NCBI GenBank assembly: GCA_016213305.1
Contig: JACRAV010000113.1
Coordinates: 1 to 27,569 of the forward strand
Reading direction: 5' to 3'
Origin: Candidatus Zixiibacteriota bacterium
GTDB taxonomy: Bacteria; Zixibacteria; MSB-5A5; GN15; FEB-12
DNA: 27,569 bases
Below the pieces are notes generated by a model. It was not told the origin of the DNA. It made no database searches and worked only from the letters and a program-made list of their open reading frames with translations. Positions 6,608 to 14,766 of this stretch are shown here, piece by piece. The position numbers were made by a program, and so were the translations under genes. Position 1 is the first letter of the stretch. Each line of letters starts with the position of its first letter.

Positions 6608-7921
6608 ATGAAAACAAAACAGCTCATCTTTCTATCTATGCTTCTTGTCGTTTCCAATGTTTCGGCGCAGGACGAGAATATTCGGAATATCCCCTTCGAC
6701 ACCATTCGCACCGGCGAAGTCCGCCCGCGCACTATCGCCGTCGAAGACATGAAATATGTCGGGACCAACCACATCACCAAAGAAGACACCGCCTTCATGC
6801 GGGCGGCCACCGGAGTTGTGCAGTCGGATATCGAGTTCGCCTCTGATTTCGAATTGACTGAAATCGACAGTTTCTATATCAGGAAATACGAAATCAAGGA
6901 GATGGACGCGCTCGCCTGGAACCGACTGGGGGCGGATTATCTGGTGCGGCTGGAGGCGGAATTCATGGGCGCCAATATGCGGGTCCGCTGGCGGCTGACC
7001 GACACCAAGCGCGAACAGGAAATCGGCAAAGGAATGGTGGAAAACTCCGGATCGCGCTGGCGGGAGATCGGCCACGATATCGCCAATGACATTGTCCGCA
7101 CCCTGACCGGCGACCGGGGGATTTTCCGGACGAGAATTGCCTATTGCAAAAAGATCGGGAAGGGCAAAGAGATTTGTATCGCCGATTTCGACGGTTCGAA
7201 CGAACAGCAGATTACCTTCAACGGGTCGATCAACATCTCCCCCTGCTGGACACCCGACGGCCGGGAAGTCTATTACACGACTTTCGTCGACGGCCCGGCG
7301 CACATATACAAAGTCGATATAACCACCCGGAAAACGACCAGAATTGCCGCCTTTACCGGTATCAATGCCGCTCCCGCCGTGTCACCTGACGGCACCAAGC
7401 TGGCCTGTGTGCTCTCGAAAGACGGCAACTCGGAAATCTATGTGCTCGATCTGAGCGGCCGGATGATTAAACGCGTGACCATATCCAAGGCCATTGAATC
7501 CGGGCCAACCTGGTCCCCGGACAGCCGGCTGATCGCGTTTACGTCCGATCGCACCGGAAGCCCCCAGATTTACACCAGCGACGCCGACGGAATCAACACC
7601 AAGCGGCTTACGTTTGAAGGACGGTACAACGACTCGCCGATCTGGTCGCTTCGGGGGACGCGGGTGACGTTTGTCAGTCGCACGCCGGACGGGAGATTTG
7701 ATCTGGCCTCGATAGATACGTCGGGGAACAATCCGCACTTGATGACCGGTTTCGGCCAGAACGAGAACCCGCACTTTTCGCCCGACGGCAAGCATATTGT
7801 GTTCGCGTCCACCCGCCTTGGTGGGAGCGACATCTTTGTCATGGATGCCTCGGGGCGGAACCAGCGGAGAATCACGACTTCCGGGGTCTGCTCCAACCCG
7901 ACCTGGGGGCCGTATCGATAG
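6608..7921 (+). CDS. tolB: TolB periplasmic beta-propeller protein
   Basis: The 437-residue protein starts with a signal peptide (KTKQLIFLSMLLVVSNVSA-QD). A TolB N-terminal domain follows (to about residue 165, ending IANDIVRTLTGDRGIF). A six-bladed PD40/WD40-like propeller then shows repeated signatures such as ISPCWTPDGREVYY, AAPAVSPDGTKLACV, SGPTWSPDSRLIAFTSDR, DSPIWSLRGTRVTFVS and ENPHFSPDGKHIVFASTR. Length matches TolB. It would sit in the periplasm, binding Pal and TolA in turn. Fourteen bases separate it from tolA, within the same operon; a 155-base gap before pal may hold a second promoter. The ribosome-binding site is weak (GGAT). Confidence 0.95.
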   Translation: MKTKQLIFLSMLLVVSNVSAQDENIRNIPFDTIRTGEVRPRTIAVEDMKYVGTNHITKEDTAFMRAATGVVQSDIEFASDFELTEIDSFYIRKYEIKEMDALAWNRLGADYLVRLEAEFMGANMRVRWRLTDTKREQEIGKGMVENSGSRWREIGHDIANDIVRTLTGDRGIFRTRIAYCKKIGKGKEICIADFDGSNEQQITFNGSINISPCWTPDGREVYYTTFVDGPAHIYKVDITTRKTTRIAAFTGINAAPAVSPDGTKLACVLSKDGNSEIYVLDLSGRMIKRVTISKAIESGPTWSPDSRLIAFTSDRTGSPQIYTSDADGINTKRLTFEGRYNDSPIWSLRGTRVTFVSRTPDGRFDLASIDTSGNNPHLMTGFGQNENPHFSPDGKHIVFASTRLGGSDIFVMDASGRNQRRITTSGVCSNPTWGPYR

Positions 7922-7992
7922 AAACAGTGTAAGCGATGGAACGCCATTTGGATACCGATCTCGATCGGGTGGAAATTTAATCCCATTTTTTG

Positions 7993-8020
7993 TTGACGCC
8001 TTTATGCAACTTGCGATACA
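7993..8020 (+). promoter_or_regulatory. Possible internal promoter for pal-cpoB
   Basis: TTGACG (7993-7998) and GATACA (8015-8020) lie 16 bases apart in the 155-base gap between tolB and pal. The -35 is good (5 of 6) and the -10 poor (3 of 6). Extra pal expression from an internal promoter would suit an abundant lipoprotein. Confidence 0.4.
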
Positions 8021-8076
8021 TTCCGGAGATACAAGTGATAGTAAAGATTACTGATATTGATGAGAAGGGATAGAAC

Positions 8077-8598
8077 ATGAGAAGAACATCATTATTGCTG
8101 TTGATGGTCGCTTTGATCACATCGCTGATGGTCCTGAACGGTTGCCCCAAGAAGCAGGAGCCGGTTACACCTCCGCCAGCCCCGGTGGAGACCACCAAAC
8201 CCGAAGTAAAACCTGAGCCGGAACAGCCGAAACAACCGGAAGCGAAGCCGGAACTACGCGAAGAACAGCTCCAGACGGTGTATTTCGATTTCGACAAGTA
8301 CAATCTCCGTCCGGACGCGAAGTCCTCGCTGGACGCCAACTTCGCACTGTTACAGCAATATTCCAACGTGATCATCAAAATTGAAGGTCACTGCGACGAG
8401 CGGGGAACCGTGGAATACAACCTGTCGCTGGGCGAGAAGCGGGCCAAATCGGTGATGGATTATCTGACGGGGCTGGGCGTATCCGCCAGCCGGGTAACAA
8501 TTGTCAGCTATGGCAAAGAGCGCCCGTTGGACGCCGGCCACAATGAGACGGCCTGGGCGAAGAACCGCCGCGCCGAGTTCCGTGTCGTTTCTCAGTAA
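8077..8598 (+). CDS. pal: Pal, peptidoglycan-associated OmpA-family lipoprotein
   Basis: This 173-residue lipoprotein has a signal peptide ending in the lipobox LNG-C (Cys 23), then a Pro/Glu/Lys-rich linker to about residue 65. An OmpA_C peptidoglycan-binding domain follows, with VYFDFDKYNLRPDA, IIKIEGHCDERGTVEYNLSLGEKRA and the C-terminal WAKNRRAEFRV. It would anchor the outer membrane to the wall and bind TolB. AAGGGA lies 6 bases before the ATG. cpoB follows after about 20 bases. The linker is unusually rich in PEPEQPKQPEAKPE-type repeats, but overall length and motif order are normal. Confidence 0.96.
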   Translation: MRRTSLLLLMVALITSLMVLNGCPKKQEPVTPPPAPVETTKPEVKPEPEQPKQPEAKPELREEQLQTVYFDFDKYNLRPDAKSSLDANFALLQQYSNVIIKIEGHCDERGTVEYNLSLGEKRAKSVMDYLTGLGVSASRVTIVSYGKERPLDAGHNETAWAKNRRAEFRVVSQ

Positions 8599-8619
8599 AC
8601 GATCTGGGACGATGTGGCC

Positions 8620-9378
8620 ATGAAACATCTGAAATCACAGAGAACAGCCGCCGTCGTGTTGACGGCGGTTGTTTGTCTCGGCCTGCTGACGGCAGGATGC
8701 GTGACCAAACGGGATATCGACGAGGTCAAGGACTCGCTGAACAGTATTCGGAGTCAGAATGCCCAGACCCAGCGGCTGGTGGAGCGGATGGATTCGATCA
8801 TCACCGCCGGGGCGCAATCGAACGCCCGGCTGACGACCGAAATCCGCACCTCGGTGGCCGATCTCCAGCAGAGCATTGCGAACCTGCTCCAGAACTACAA
8901 CGATCTGATTCAGAGAATCGATGCGCTGACGCGGGTCAAACCGAAGGTTACCGTGGAAAGCTCGCCCGGTGCGCAGGACACGGCGCCCGCTCAGAAATCG
9001 CAGACCGACTGCATGGCGTTGTACGACGATGCCTTCATATTGGTGCGGGGGTCCAAGTACGACCAGGCGATCAGTTCGTTCAAGTCGTTTCTTGAGGCCT
9101 GTCCTCAGAACGAGAATGCCGCGAACGCCCATTACTGGATCGGCGACTGTCTGTACACGCAGGAGAAATACACCGCGGCGGTGGACGAGTTCGATCTGGT
9201 GCTGAAGAATTATACCGAAACGACGGTGGTGGTCAAGGCGTTGTACAAGCTGGCCCGCGCCAAACAGGAGTTGGGCAAGAAAGATGAGGCGCGCAAGTAC
9301 TATAAGAAGATTGTCGCCGAGCACAAGGGAACGCTCGAAGCCCGGCAGGCGGAGGAACGACTCAAAGAACTGAAGTGA
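8620..9378 (+). CDS. cpoB: CpoB/YbgF-type coiled-coil and TPR lipoprotein
   Basis: This 252-residue protein has a lipoprotein signal (TAVVCLGLLTAG-C). A coiled-coil region rich in Gln, Ser and Asn (about residues 30-105, DEVKDSLNSIRSQNAQTQRL onward) is followed by TPR repeats of the YbgF type: DAFILVRGSKYDQAISSFKSFLEACP, NAHYWIGDCLYTQEKYTAAVDEFD and ALYKLARAKQELGKKDEARKYYKKI. It is the usual last gene of tol-pal operons and coordinates wall synthesis with Tol function. ATG 8620 is preferred to GTG 8614 because GGGAC at 8606-8610 is correctly spaced only for the ATG. E. coli CpoB is soluble, whereas here a lipobox is clear. Confidence 0.9.
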   Translation: MKHLKSQRTAAVVLTAVVCLGLLTAGCVTKRDIDEVKDSLNSIRSQNAQTQRLVERMDSIITAGAQSNARLTTEIRTSVADLQQSIANLLQNYNDLIQRIDALTRVKPKVTVESSPGAQDTAPAQKSQTDCMALYDDAFILVRGSKYDQAISSFKSFLEACPQNENAANAHYWIGDCLYTQEKYTAAVDEFDLVLKNYTETTVVVKALYKLARAKQELGKKDEARKYYKKIVAEHKGTLEARQAEERLKELK

Positions 9379-9382
9379 CCTC

Positions 9383-9898
9383 ATGCCCGACGCCACGCTT
9401 AAAGTTGTCATCAACGCCCCGATCCGGCCTAATCAGCCCGGTCGGGGTTTTTATCAACTGGAGGAAGACGCGCTGTTTGTGCCGATCGGAATCTATGCCG
9501 CCGACCGCCGTTTCTTTTCGTTCATCGAATCCGAGCATGTCCGGCTCGATTGCGACAAGGCGGGTGAGCTGTTGTTCATCGAAATTACCCTGGCCCGCAA
9601 ACAGTGGCAGATCGACGGAGCGCTTGTTCCCCCGAAACATGCCGCCACCGCCGATCTTCGATGGCTTGATTTTCGCGCCCAGATGCCGAATCCGGCGGTG
9701 CTCACCGATAAGAAGCACTCCCTGGTCTGCATCAAATTTTCCGATGCCAAACCGGCGACCGCCTATCAAATGGCCGAGGCGGTGATCGCCGAGGTCACCA
9801 AAGAGCTTCGCGTCTGCCGGATCTGGATCACCGAGATCATCGACGACGTCGCCGGCAAGGAGATTTCCGCCTTTCGCCGACAACAATCCGCCTCATAA
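9383..9898 (+). CDS. Hypothetical protein between cpoB and ligA
   Basis: The 171-residue protein has no signal peptide or transmembrane segment. It starts 5 bases after the cpoB stop, so it is probably cotranscribed with the Tol genes. Residues about 20-75 (GFYQLEEDALFVPIG ... ESEHVRLDCDKAGELLFIEITLARKQW) are faintly like DUF2283-type sequences, where a line such as 'DALY ... V.LD...G.L.GIEI' recurs; this is a guess by eye. The C-terminal half contains AYQMAEAVIAEVTKELRVCRIWITEIIDD. I do not recognise it and assign no function. Codon use matches its neighbours and no competing ORF fills the space. Confidence 0.75.
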   Translation: MPDATLKVVINAPIRPNQPGRGFYQLEEDALFVPIGIYAADRRFFSFIESEHVRLDCDKAGELLFIEITLARKQWQIDGALVPPKHAATADLRWLDFRAQMPNPAVLTDKKHSLVCIKFSDAKPATAYQMAEAVIAEVTKELRVCRIWITEIIDDVAGKEISAFRRQQSAS

Positions 9899-9917
9899 GA
9901 ATGCGATGTGTACATAG

Positions 9918-9946
9918 TTGACCATTAGGGGCGGGCTCTGTTAATT
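9918..9946 (+). promoter_or_regulatory. Candidate promoter of ligA giving a leaderless transcript
   Basis: TTGACC (9918-9923) precedes TTAATT (9941-9946) by 17 bases, or GTTAAT by 16. The predicted start of transcription falls at or next to the ligA ATG (9953), which has no Shine-Dalgarno sequence. Confidence 0.5.
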
Positions 9947-9952
9947 GCATCC

Positions 9953-11974
9953 ATGGCAAAGCCGTCGGCAGACATCCGCACTGAATACGAGAAACTGAAG
10001 GCCGAGATCGAGCGGCACAATCGGCTCTATTACGTCGAGGATAAGCCGGCGATCAGCGACGCCGCTTACGACCAGTTGTTCGACCGCCTGCTGGAAATCG
10101 AACAACAGTTCCCCGACCTGCTCTCCCCCGACTCGCCAAGTCAGCGAGTGGGAGCGGCGCCATCCAAGAAGTTCGAATCGGTGAGGCATCGCGTCCCGAT
10201 GCTCTCCCTGCAGAAAGTAACGACGGTCGAAGAATTCGCCGATTTTGACCGACGCGTGCGAGAAGGGCTGGAGACCGACACGGATATTGAGTACATGGTT
10301 GAACCGAAGCTCGACGGGCTGGCGGTTGAGCTGGTGTACCGGGACGGGCTGTTGGTGGTCGGTTCGACCCGCGGCGACGGCGTCAACGGCGAGAATATTA
10401 CCGCCAATCTCAAAACGATCCGGAATATCCCGCTCAAACTGTCGGCTCAGACAGCGCGGCAATTCCCCCTGCTGGAGGTTCGCGGCGAGGTGATCATGAA
10501 ACTATCGGCTTTCAAGAAGCTGAACGCCCAATTGGAGTCGAACGAGGAACAGCCGCTGGCCAACACCCGCAACGGCGCCGCCGGATCATTGCGCCAGCTC
10601 GATTCAAAAATCACCGCCTCGCGACCTTTACTGTTTTACGCCTACGGCATTTCGGACACCGAACTCCCCCGCCCCGGCTCGCAGTCGGAGACAATTGAAC
10701 TGCTGAAAGCGGAGGGGTTTTCGATCAACGAGCATATGTCGCCGGCCAGGGGCGTAACAAACGTGGCGAAAGCATTCGAGAAATTGAGCAGTATCCGCCC
10801 GACGCTGGATTATGAAATTGACGGGATGGTGGTCAAGGTGAACGATTTCAGCTCCCAGCGCACACTGGGGCAGATTTCGCGCGCCCCGCGGTGGGCGGTG
10901 GCATGGAAATTCGCCGCCGAACTGGCCGAAACAATTCTTGAGGGGGTCGAGTTCTCGGTTGGCCGGACCGGCGTCATTACCCCCGTCGCCAAACTCAAGC
11001 CGGTGCGAGTATCGGGCGTCATGGTGTCGAATGCGTCGCTTCATAACGAGGATGAACTCACTCGTCTCGATGTCCGCTGTGGTGATACCGTGGTTGTCCG
11101 ACGGGCCGGCGATGTTATTCCCGAAGTTGTAGAGGTCATTCTGGAACGGCGGCCGAAGGGGGCAAAGCCGGTATCGTATCCGAAGACCTGTCCGTCGTGC
11201 CACCAGCCAATCGAGCGGCTCGAAGGGGAAGCGGCGCACCGGTGTCTGAATGTCGCCTGTCCGGCGCAGATCGAGGGGCGGCTGTTTCACTTTGCCTCCA
11301 AGGGCGGCATGGATATTGAGGGACTGGGCGGTAAACTGGCCGAACAGCTTCGCGACGCCGGTCTGGTACACGATCCAGCCGATGTTTATGCGCTCACCAA
11401 AGAACAACTGCTCACCCTCGATCTGATGGGCGACAAGCGCGCCCAGAATCTGCTGGACGCGATCGACCGTTCGCGGCATGCCGAGTTACCGCGCATCATC
11501 TACGCTCTGGGGATCATCGGGGTCGGCGAAACGGCCGCCCGGATTCTGGCCGACGAACTCGGCACTTTTGACGAACTGGCGGCCGCCTCGGAAGAACGGC
11601 TACAGAATATCAACGGAATCGGGCCGACCATCGCCGGCAATATCGCCCAGTTCTTCCATCACAAAGCCAATCGAACAATGATCGACAAGATGAAGCGGGG
11701 CGGGGTGGTCTTCCCTGTTCACCAACGCAAACAAACAAGGGGCGCTCTGTTGGGTCGGACATTTGTGATTACGGGCACGCTCTCGCAACCGCGCGATCAC
11801 TTCAAAGCGCTGATCGAGTCAAACGGCGGCAAAGTCACTGATTCGGTCACGAAGAAGACGGATTATCTCGTGTGCGGTGAGGATGCCGGATCCAAGTTGG
11901 AAAAAGCGAAGAAACTGGGCGTGACGGTGATCGATGAGCAGGCGCTGTTGAATCTGCTCAGCCGGGAGCCATGA
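9953..11974 (+). CDS. ligA: NAD+-dependent DNA ligase LigA
   Basis: The 673-residue enzyme seals nicks in duplex DNA using NAD+. The order of parts is typical. The Ia domain has YYVEDKPAISDAAYDQLFDRL. The adenylation motif VEPKLDGLAVEL has the nucleophile Lys 119, and TRGDGVNGENIT follows. An OB fold comes next with VGRTGVITPVAKLKPV. A Cys4 zinc finger (CPSC ... HRCLNVACPAQ, roughly residues 407-432) precedes helix-hairpin-helix repeats with GIIGVGETAARILA and INGIGPTIAGNI. A C-terminal BRCT domain ends the protein (about residues 595-673, LLGRTFVITGTLSQPRDHFKALIESNGGKV). Length is normal. No ribosome-binding site precedes the ATG. The TGA stop abuts the stop of the opposite-strand regulator gene within the hexamer TGATCA. 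Confidence 0.98.
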   Translation: MAKPSADIRTEYEKLKAEIERHNRLYYVEDKPAISDAAYDQLFDRLLEIEQQFPDLLSPDSPSQRVGAAPSKKFESVRHRVPMLSLQKVTTVEEFADFDRRVREGLETDTDIEYMVEPKLDGLAVELVYRDGLLVVGSTRGDGVNGENITANLKTIRNIPLKLSAQTARQFPLLEVRGEVIMKLSAFKKLNAQLESNEEQPLANTRNGAAGSLRQLDSKITASRPLLFYAYGISDTELPRPGSQSETIELLKAEGFSINEHMSPARGVTNVAKAFEKLSSIRPTLDYEIDGMVVKVNDFSSQRTLGQISRAPRWAVAWKFAAELAETILEGVEFSVGRTGVITPVAKLKPVRVSGVMVSNASLHNEDELTRLDVRCGDTVVVRRAGDVIPEVVEVILERRPKGAKPVSYPKTCPSCHQPIERLEGEAAHRCLNVACPAQIEGRLFHFASKGGMDIEGLGGKLAEQLRDAGLVHDPADVYALTKEQLLTLDLMGDKRAQNLLDAIDRSRHAELPRIIYALGIIGVGETAARILADELGTFDELAAASEERLQNINGIGPTIAGNIAQFFHHKANRTMIDKMKRGGVVFPVHQRKQTRGALLGRTFVITGTLSQPRDHFKALIESNGGKVTDSVTKKTDYLVCGEDAGSKLEKAKKLGVTVIDEQALLNLLSREP

Positions 11975-12376
11975 TCAATATTTCGTCGTGGACATCACCA
12001 CGATATTGACGATCTCGAGCAAGCGTTCACAGGAGAACGGCTTCTTGATATACATGTCGCCGCCGGATTTGAACGAGCGCCCCTGATCGTCGTTTCGATC
12101 CTTACCAGTCAGAAAAATAACCGGCACGTGGGACAGCTCCGGTTCCGCCTTCACCCACTGGCAAACCGTGTACCCGTCCACCCCGGGCATCATGATGTCC
12201 AGCAAGATCACATCGGGCTTGAACTCTTTGGATTTGGCGATAACGTCGCGCGGGTTGTTCAACACGTCAACGCTGTACCCGGACTCGGTGAGAAACGTCT
12301 GGACGATGTCGGTGATTTCCGATTCGTCATCGACGACCAGAACTTTTGCCGTCCGCAGTTTTACTTTTTGCGACAC
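11975..12376 (-). CDS. Stand-alone CheY-like response regulator
   Basis: This 133-residue single receiver domain has the acidic pocket VVDDE (Asp 16-17), phospho-acceptor Asp 60 in VILLDIMMPG, Thr 90 in IFLTGKD and the conserved Lys in YIKKPF (about 112). No output domain is fused, so it would act through protein contacts, as CheY or Spo0F do. The GTG start has AGAGGG 7 bases upstream. No kinase gene is nearby, so it is an orphan whose partner cannot be told. It converges on ligA with no bases between the two stops. Confidence 0.92.
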   Translation of the reverse strand: MSQKVKLRTAKVLVVDDESEITDIVQTFLTESGYSVDVLNNPRDVIAKSKEFKPDVILLDIMMPGVDGYTVCQWVKAEPELSHVPVIFLTGKDRNDDQGRSFKSGGDMYIKKPFSCERLLEIVNIVVMSTTKY

Positions 12377-12399
12377 GTGTATACCCTCTGCGCAAGTTG

Positions 12400-12428
12400 T
12401 TTGTACAAGCCGTTATGGCCTGTACCAA
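12400..12428 (-). promoter_or_regulatory. Candidate promoter of the response regulator
   Basis: On the minus strand TTGGTA (4 of 6) and TACAAA (4 of 6) are exactly 17 bases apart. Transcription would begin near 12393, giving a leader of about 17 bases that contains the AGAGGG ribosome-binding site. Confidence 0.5.
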
Positions 12429-12725
12429 TGGATATCGGTCGGCGCAAGCCCAAGCTTTAGAGCTGAATCCCTCGCCGAGCACCTTGCCTGACCAGTCCGA
12501 ACTCGACTATTATCCTGCCCCACAGCGAGTTACAGGAAAGTTCTACGGCCATGATCAAGTCGTGCCCCCGTTTTGTGTGTTCAGGCGGAATCTAAACCCG
12601 GCGTTTCAGACTTCGGGCTTTCCGTTCTGTCCGGATTTCGGTTACCCAGGACGCCCTCCAGAAGTCGCCGGGTCGCTCATAAGCCTCTCATTTCCAACCC
12701 GTTGTGCCGAGAGTCCCCTTTTTGG
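12429..12725. other. Divergent intergenic spacer without recognised gene
   Basis: The gap between the regulator and smpB is 384 bases. Apart from the two candidate promoters near its ends, no convincing ORF, RNA gene or long palindrome was found. Because smpB is adjacent, both strands were read for tmRNA (ends, tag ORF, T arm) and none was seen; 4.5S and RNase P RNA signatures are also absent. Confidence 0.5.
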
Positions 12726-12754
12726 TTGCTCGGCTGTGACAGGTCGGGTATCCT
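12726..12754 (+). promoter_or_regulatory. Candidate promoter of smpB giving a leaderless transcript
   Basis: TTGCTC (12726-12731) and TATCCT (12749-12754, 4 of 6) are 17 bases apart. The predicted transcription start coincides with the GTG start codon at 12761, which lacks a Shine-Dalgarno sequence. Confidence 0.5.
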
Positions 12755-12760
12755 TGCGCG

Positions 12761-13234
12761 GTGGAGAATGAGAAGCCCTCAGTACATGTGGTCGCCCGCA
12801 ACCGAAAGGCCCGGCATGACTACGAAATTGTTTCGACCATCGAGGCCGGAATCGAGCTTCGCGGCGCCGAGGTTAAGTCGCTTCGCGAGGGGAAACTCAA
12901 CATGGCCGATGCCCACGCGATCTGGCGCAACGGCGAAATCATCATGCGAAATCTGCATATATCGCCCTACAAAATGGCCACCCACGAAAAGCTCGATCCG
13001 CTCCGCGAACGCCGGCTCCTTCTGCACAAACGCGAAATCGCCCGCCTGCGCGCAAAAATAGAACAGAAAGGGATGTCGCTGATACCTCTGGAAGTTTATT
13101 TCTTGGGAAGCCGGGTGAAAATTGAACTTGGACTGGGAGTCGGTCGTAAAAAGTACGACAAGCGACAGGTAATCGCCAAAGATGAGGCGGCCCGTCGAAT
13201 TCAACGAGCCAAGAGAAAAGATCTCGATGACTAA
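12761..13234 (+). CDS. smpB: SsrA-binding protein SmpB
   Basis: The 157-residue protein binds tmRNA and delivers it to stalled ribosomes for trans-translation. Family signatures are RKARHDYEIVSTIEAGIELRGAEVKSLREGK near the N-terminus, ANMAD-like LNMADAHA, HISPY, RRLLLHKREI, the L-x-P-L stretch MSLIPLEVYF and KIELGLGVGRKKYDKR. The tail RRIQRAKRKDLDD is the usual basic C-terminus. The GTG start is the only reasonable one in frame and no ribosome-binding site is seen. The last 8 bases overlap the amidase start (ATGACTAA). The ssrA gene is not in this window. Confidence 0.97.
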   Translation: MENEKPSVHVVARNRKARHDYEIVSTIEAGIELRGAEVKSLREGKLNMADAHAIWRNGEIIMRNLHISPYKMATHEKLDPLRERRLLLHKREIARLRAKIEQKGMSLIPLEVYFLGSRVKIELGLGVGRKKYDKRQVIAKDEAARRIQRAKRKDLDD

Positions 13235-14747
13235 TATCTCTCGAAAGATGAAGATGGTTGAACGGCGATTTCTGTCCATTCTGTTCGTTCTGTTCGTGTG
13301 TGTTTCCTCCTCCCCGGCCGCCGACGGGAAGCTGAAAGTCACGGTTGGTGATGAGACGAAGGAGATCGCCACCATCGATCGCTCCGGGTTGAAGTATTTC
13401 TCGTTCTCCGAATTGTCGCAGGTGATCGGCGGCTCGCTCGACTGGGAGATTATCGGGCACAAAATCAGCTATGCCGACGCCGACCGGAAAATGACCTTTC
13501 TTATCGGCTCGCCCTATTTCACCCGCGACAACGACGCGCTCAACATGACCTATCCGGCGGTGTATCACGCGGGTCAGCTGTTTCTGCCGGTGACCACCTT
13601 CTTCGCGTTTCTCGGCGACGACATCTCGATCAAAAGCGAGACCAAGCCGGTAACAGCGGTCAAACGGCCGGCCATCAAATCAGGCGGCTACAGCGTCGCG
13701 GACCTGAGCGTTTCCGCGCGCGCCAACGGCCTGCTGATCGAAATCTACCTGTCCGATGCGATGGCCTACGACGCCTTCCTGAGCGAAGGGAACTGGCTGA
13801 ATATTTCAGTCCGCAACGGCAAGGTGAACGGCCCGCTCGTCGAGTCCCGCCGCGAAAAGCGGTATATGTACGATCTCAAGACGCATCAGGTGGGCGGGAC
13901 CGCACAGGTGTCGTTGTGGATGCGCTACCCGATAACCAAGTGGGAACACCACCTGGCCAGTGATCCGGACCGGATTCAGATTTCGATCTCCGATTCCGCC
14001 TATTGCACCGATTCGACCATCTCGCCCGGGACGGTCGGGCCGGACAAGAAGATTGATGTGGTTGTCGTTGACGCCGGCCACGGCGGGCAGGATTACGGGG
14101 CGGTCGGGTTCAACGGCACGCGGGAAAAAGATGTGACGCTGGCGATCGCGCGCGAAGTCGCCGGCCAGCTCCGCCGCATCAAGAAGCTCAAGGTGGTCAT
14201 GACCCGGTCCGAGGACGAGACGGTATCGCTCCAACAGCGGGCCGAGATCGCCAACAATGCCGGCGCGGATCTGTTCATCTCGATCCACGCCAACGCTAAC
14301 CCCAAACAGGGAGTGCGGGGGTGGAATGTCTTCTTTCTGGCTCCCGCCAAGAACGACTCGGCGCGTGCCGTCGAACAACTGGAAAACAGTTACTTCATGC
14401 GCGAGAGTTCCGCCTTCCGCGCCCACGCGGAAAAAAGCGAAGAAAACGCCGTGGTCGGCATTCTCAACCAGATGATCATGACCGAGTTCCAGACCGAGTC
14501 GCATGATTTCGCACTTATGCTCGACCGCGAATTTCGGCAGAATCTCTCCAATCCGTCCCGAGGGGTCGATCAGGCCGGTTTCTTCGTGCTCAACAAAGTG
14601 TTCACCCCGTCGGTGCTGATCGAATCGGCCTTCATCACCAATCCCGGCGAAGAACGACTGCTCCGATCCAAGTCATTCCAGAAGGCGGTCGCCAAGGCGG
14701 TGGCCGACGCGGTTGAACGATTCAAAAACAAATACGACAAGCGCTGA
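13227..14747 (+). CDS. N-acetylmuramoyl-L-alanine amidase, AmiC type
   Basis: The 506-residue exported zinc hydrolase would cleave the amide between MurNAc and L-Ala in peptidoglycan. A signal peptide (RRFLSILFVLFVCVSSSPAA) is followed by a copper-amine-oxidase-N-like or AMIN-like beta region (about residues 35-250). The C-terminal Amidase_3 domain (about residues 270-500) shows VVVDAGHGGQDYGAVG, with a zinc His. TREKDVTLAIA supplies a zinc Glu, SIHANANP the second His, and the catalytic-Glu segment VLIESAFITNPGEE. A long insertion (AENSYF-like to EFRQN) after SIHAN could be an autoinhibitory helix region. ATG 13227 lies inside the end of smpB with an AG-rich stretch upstream; ATG 13248 is the alternative. 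The murI ribosome-binding site follows directly. Confidence 0.92.
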   Translation: MTNISRKMKMVERRFLSILFVLFVCVSSSPAADGKLKVTVGDETKEIATIDRSGLKYFSFSELSQVIGGSLDWEIIGHKISYADADRKMTFLIGSPYFTRDNDALNMTYPAVYHAGQLFLPVTTFFAFLGDDISIKSETKPVTAVKRPAIKSGGYSVADLSVSARANGLLIEIYLSDAMAYDAFLSEGNWLNISVRNGKVNGPLVESRREKRYMYDLKTHQVGGTAQVSLWMRYPITKWEHHLASDPDRIQISISDSAYCTDSTISPGTVGPDKKIDVVVVDAGHGGQDYGAVGFNGTREKDVTLAIAREVAGQLRRIKKLKVVMTRSEDETVSLQQRAEIANNAGADLFISIHANANPKQGVRGWNVFFLAPAKNDSARAVEQLENSYFMRESSAFRAHAEKSEENAVVGILNQMIMTEFQTESHDFALMLDREFRQNLSNPSRGVDQAGFFVLNKVFTPSVLIESAFITNPGEERLLRSKSFQKAVAKAVADAVERFKNKYDKR

Positions 14748-14766
14748 CGCAAAGGATGGCCGTGAG

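Noticed and set aside
7936..7990. Intrinsic terminator after tolB
   Set aside because: The CCGATC/GATCGG stem is only 6 bp and the T run is more than 15 bases away, so termination before pal is not supported.
12377..12760. Possible tmRNA or other stable RNA next to smpB
   Set aside because: No tmRNA end sequences, tag ORF, CCA end or tRNA-like T arm were found on either strand, and no 4.5S or RNase P RNA hallmark.
12346..12771. Plus-strand open frame across the spacer before smpB
   Set aside because: No ribosome-binding site, no domain, a Pro/Ser/Arg-rich composition, and it overlaps the start of both flanking genes and their promoters.
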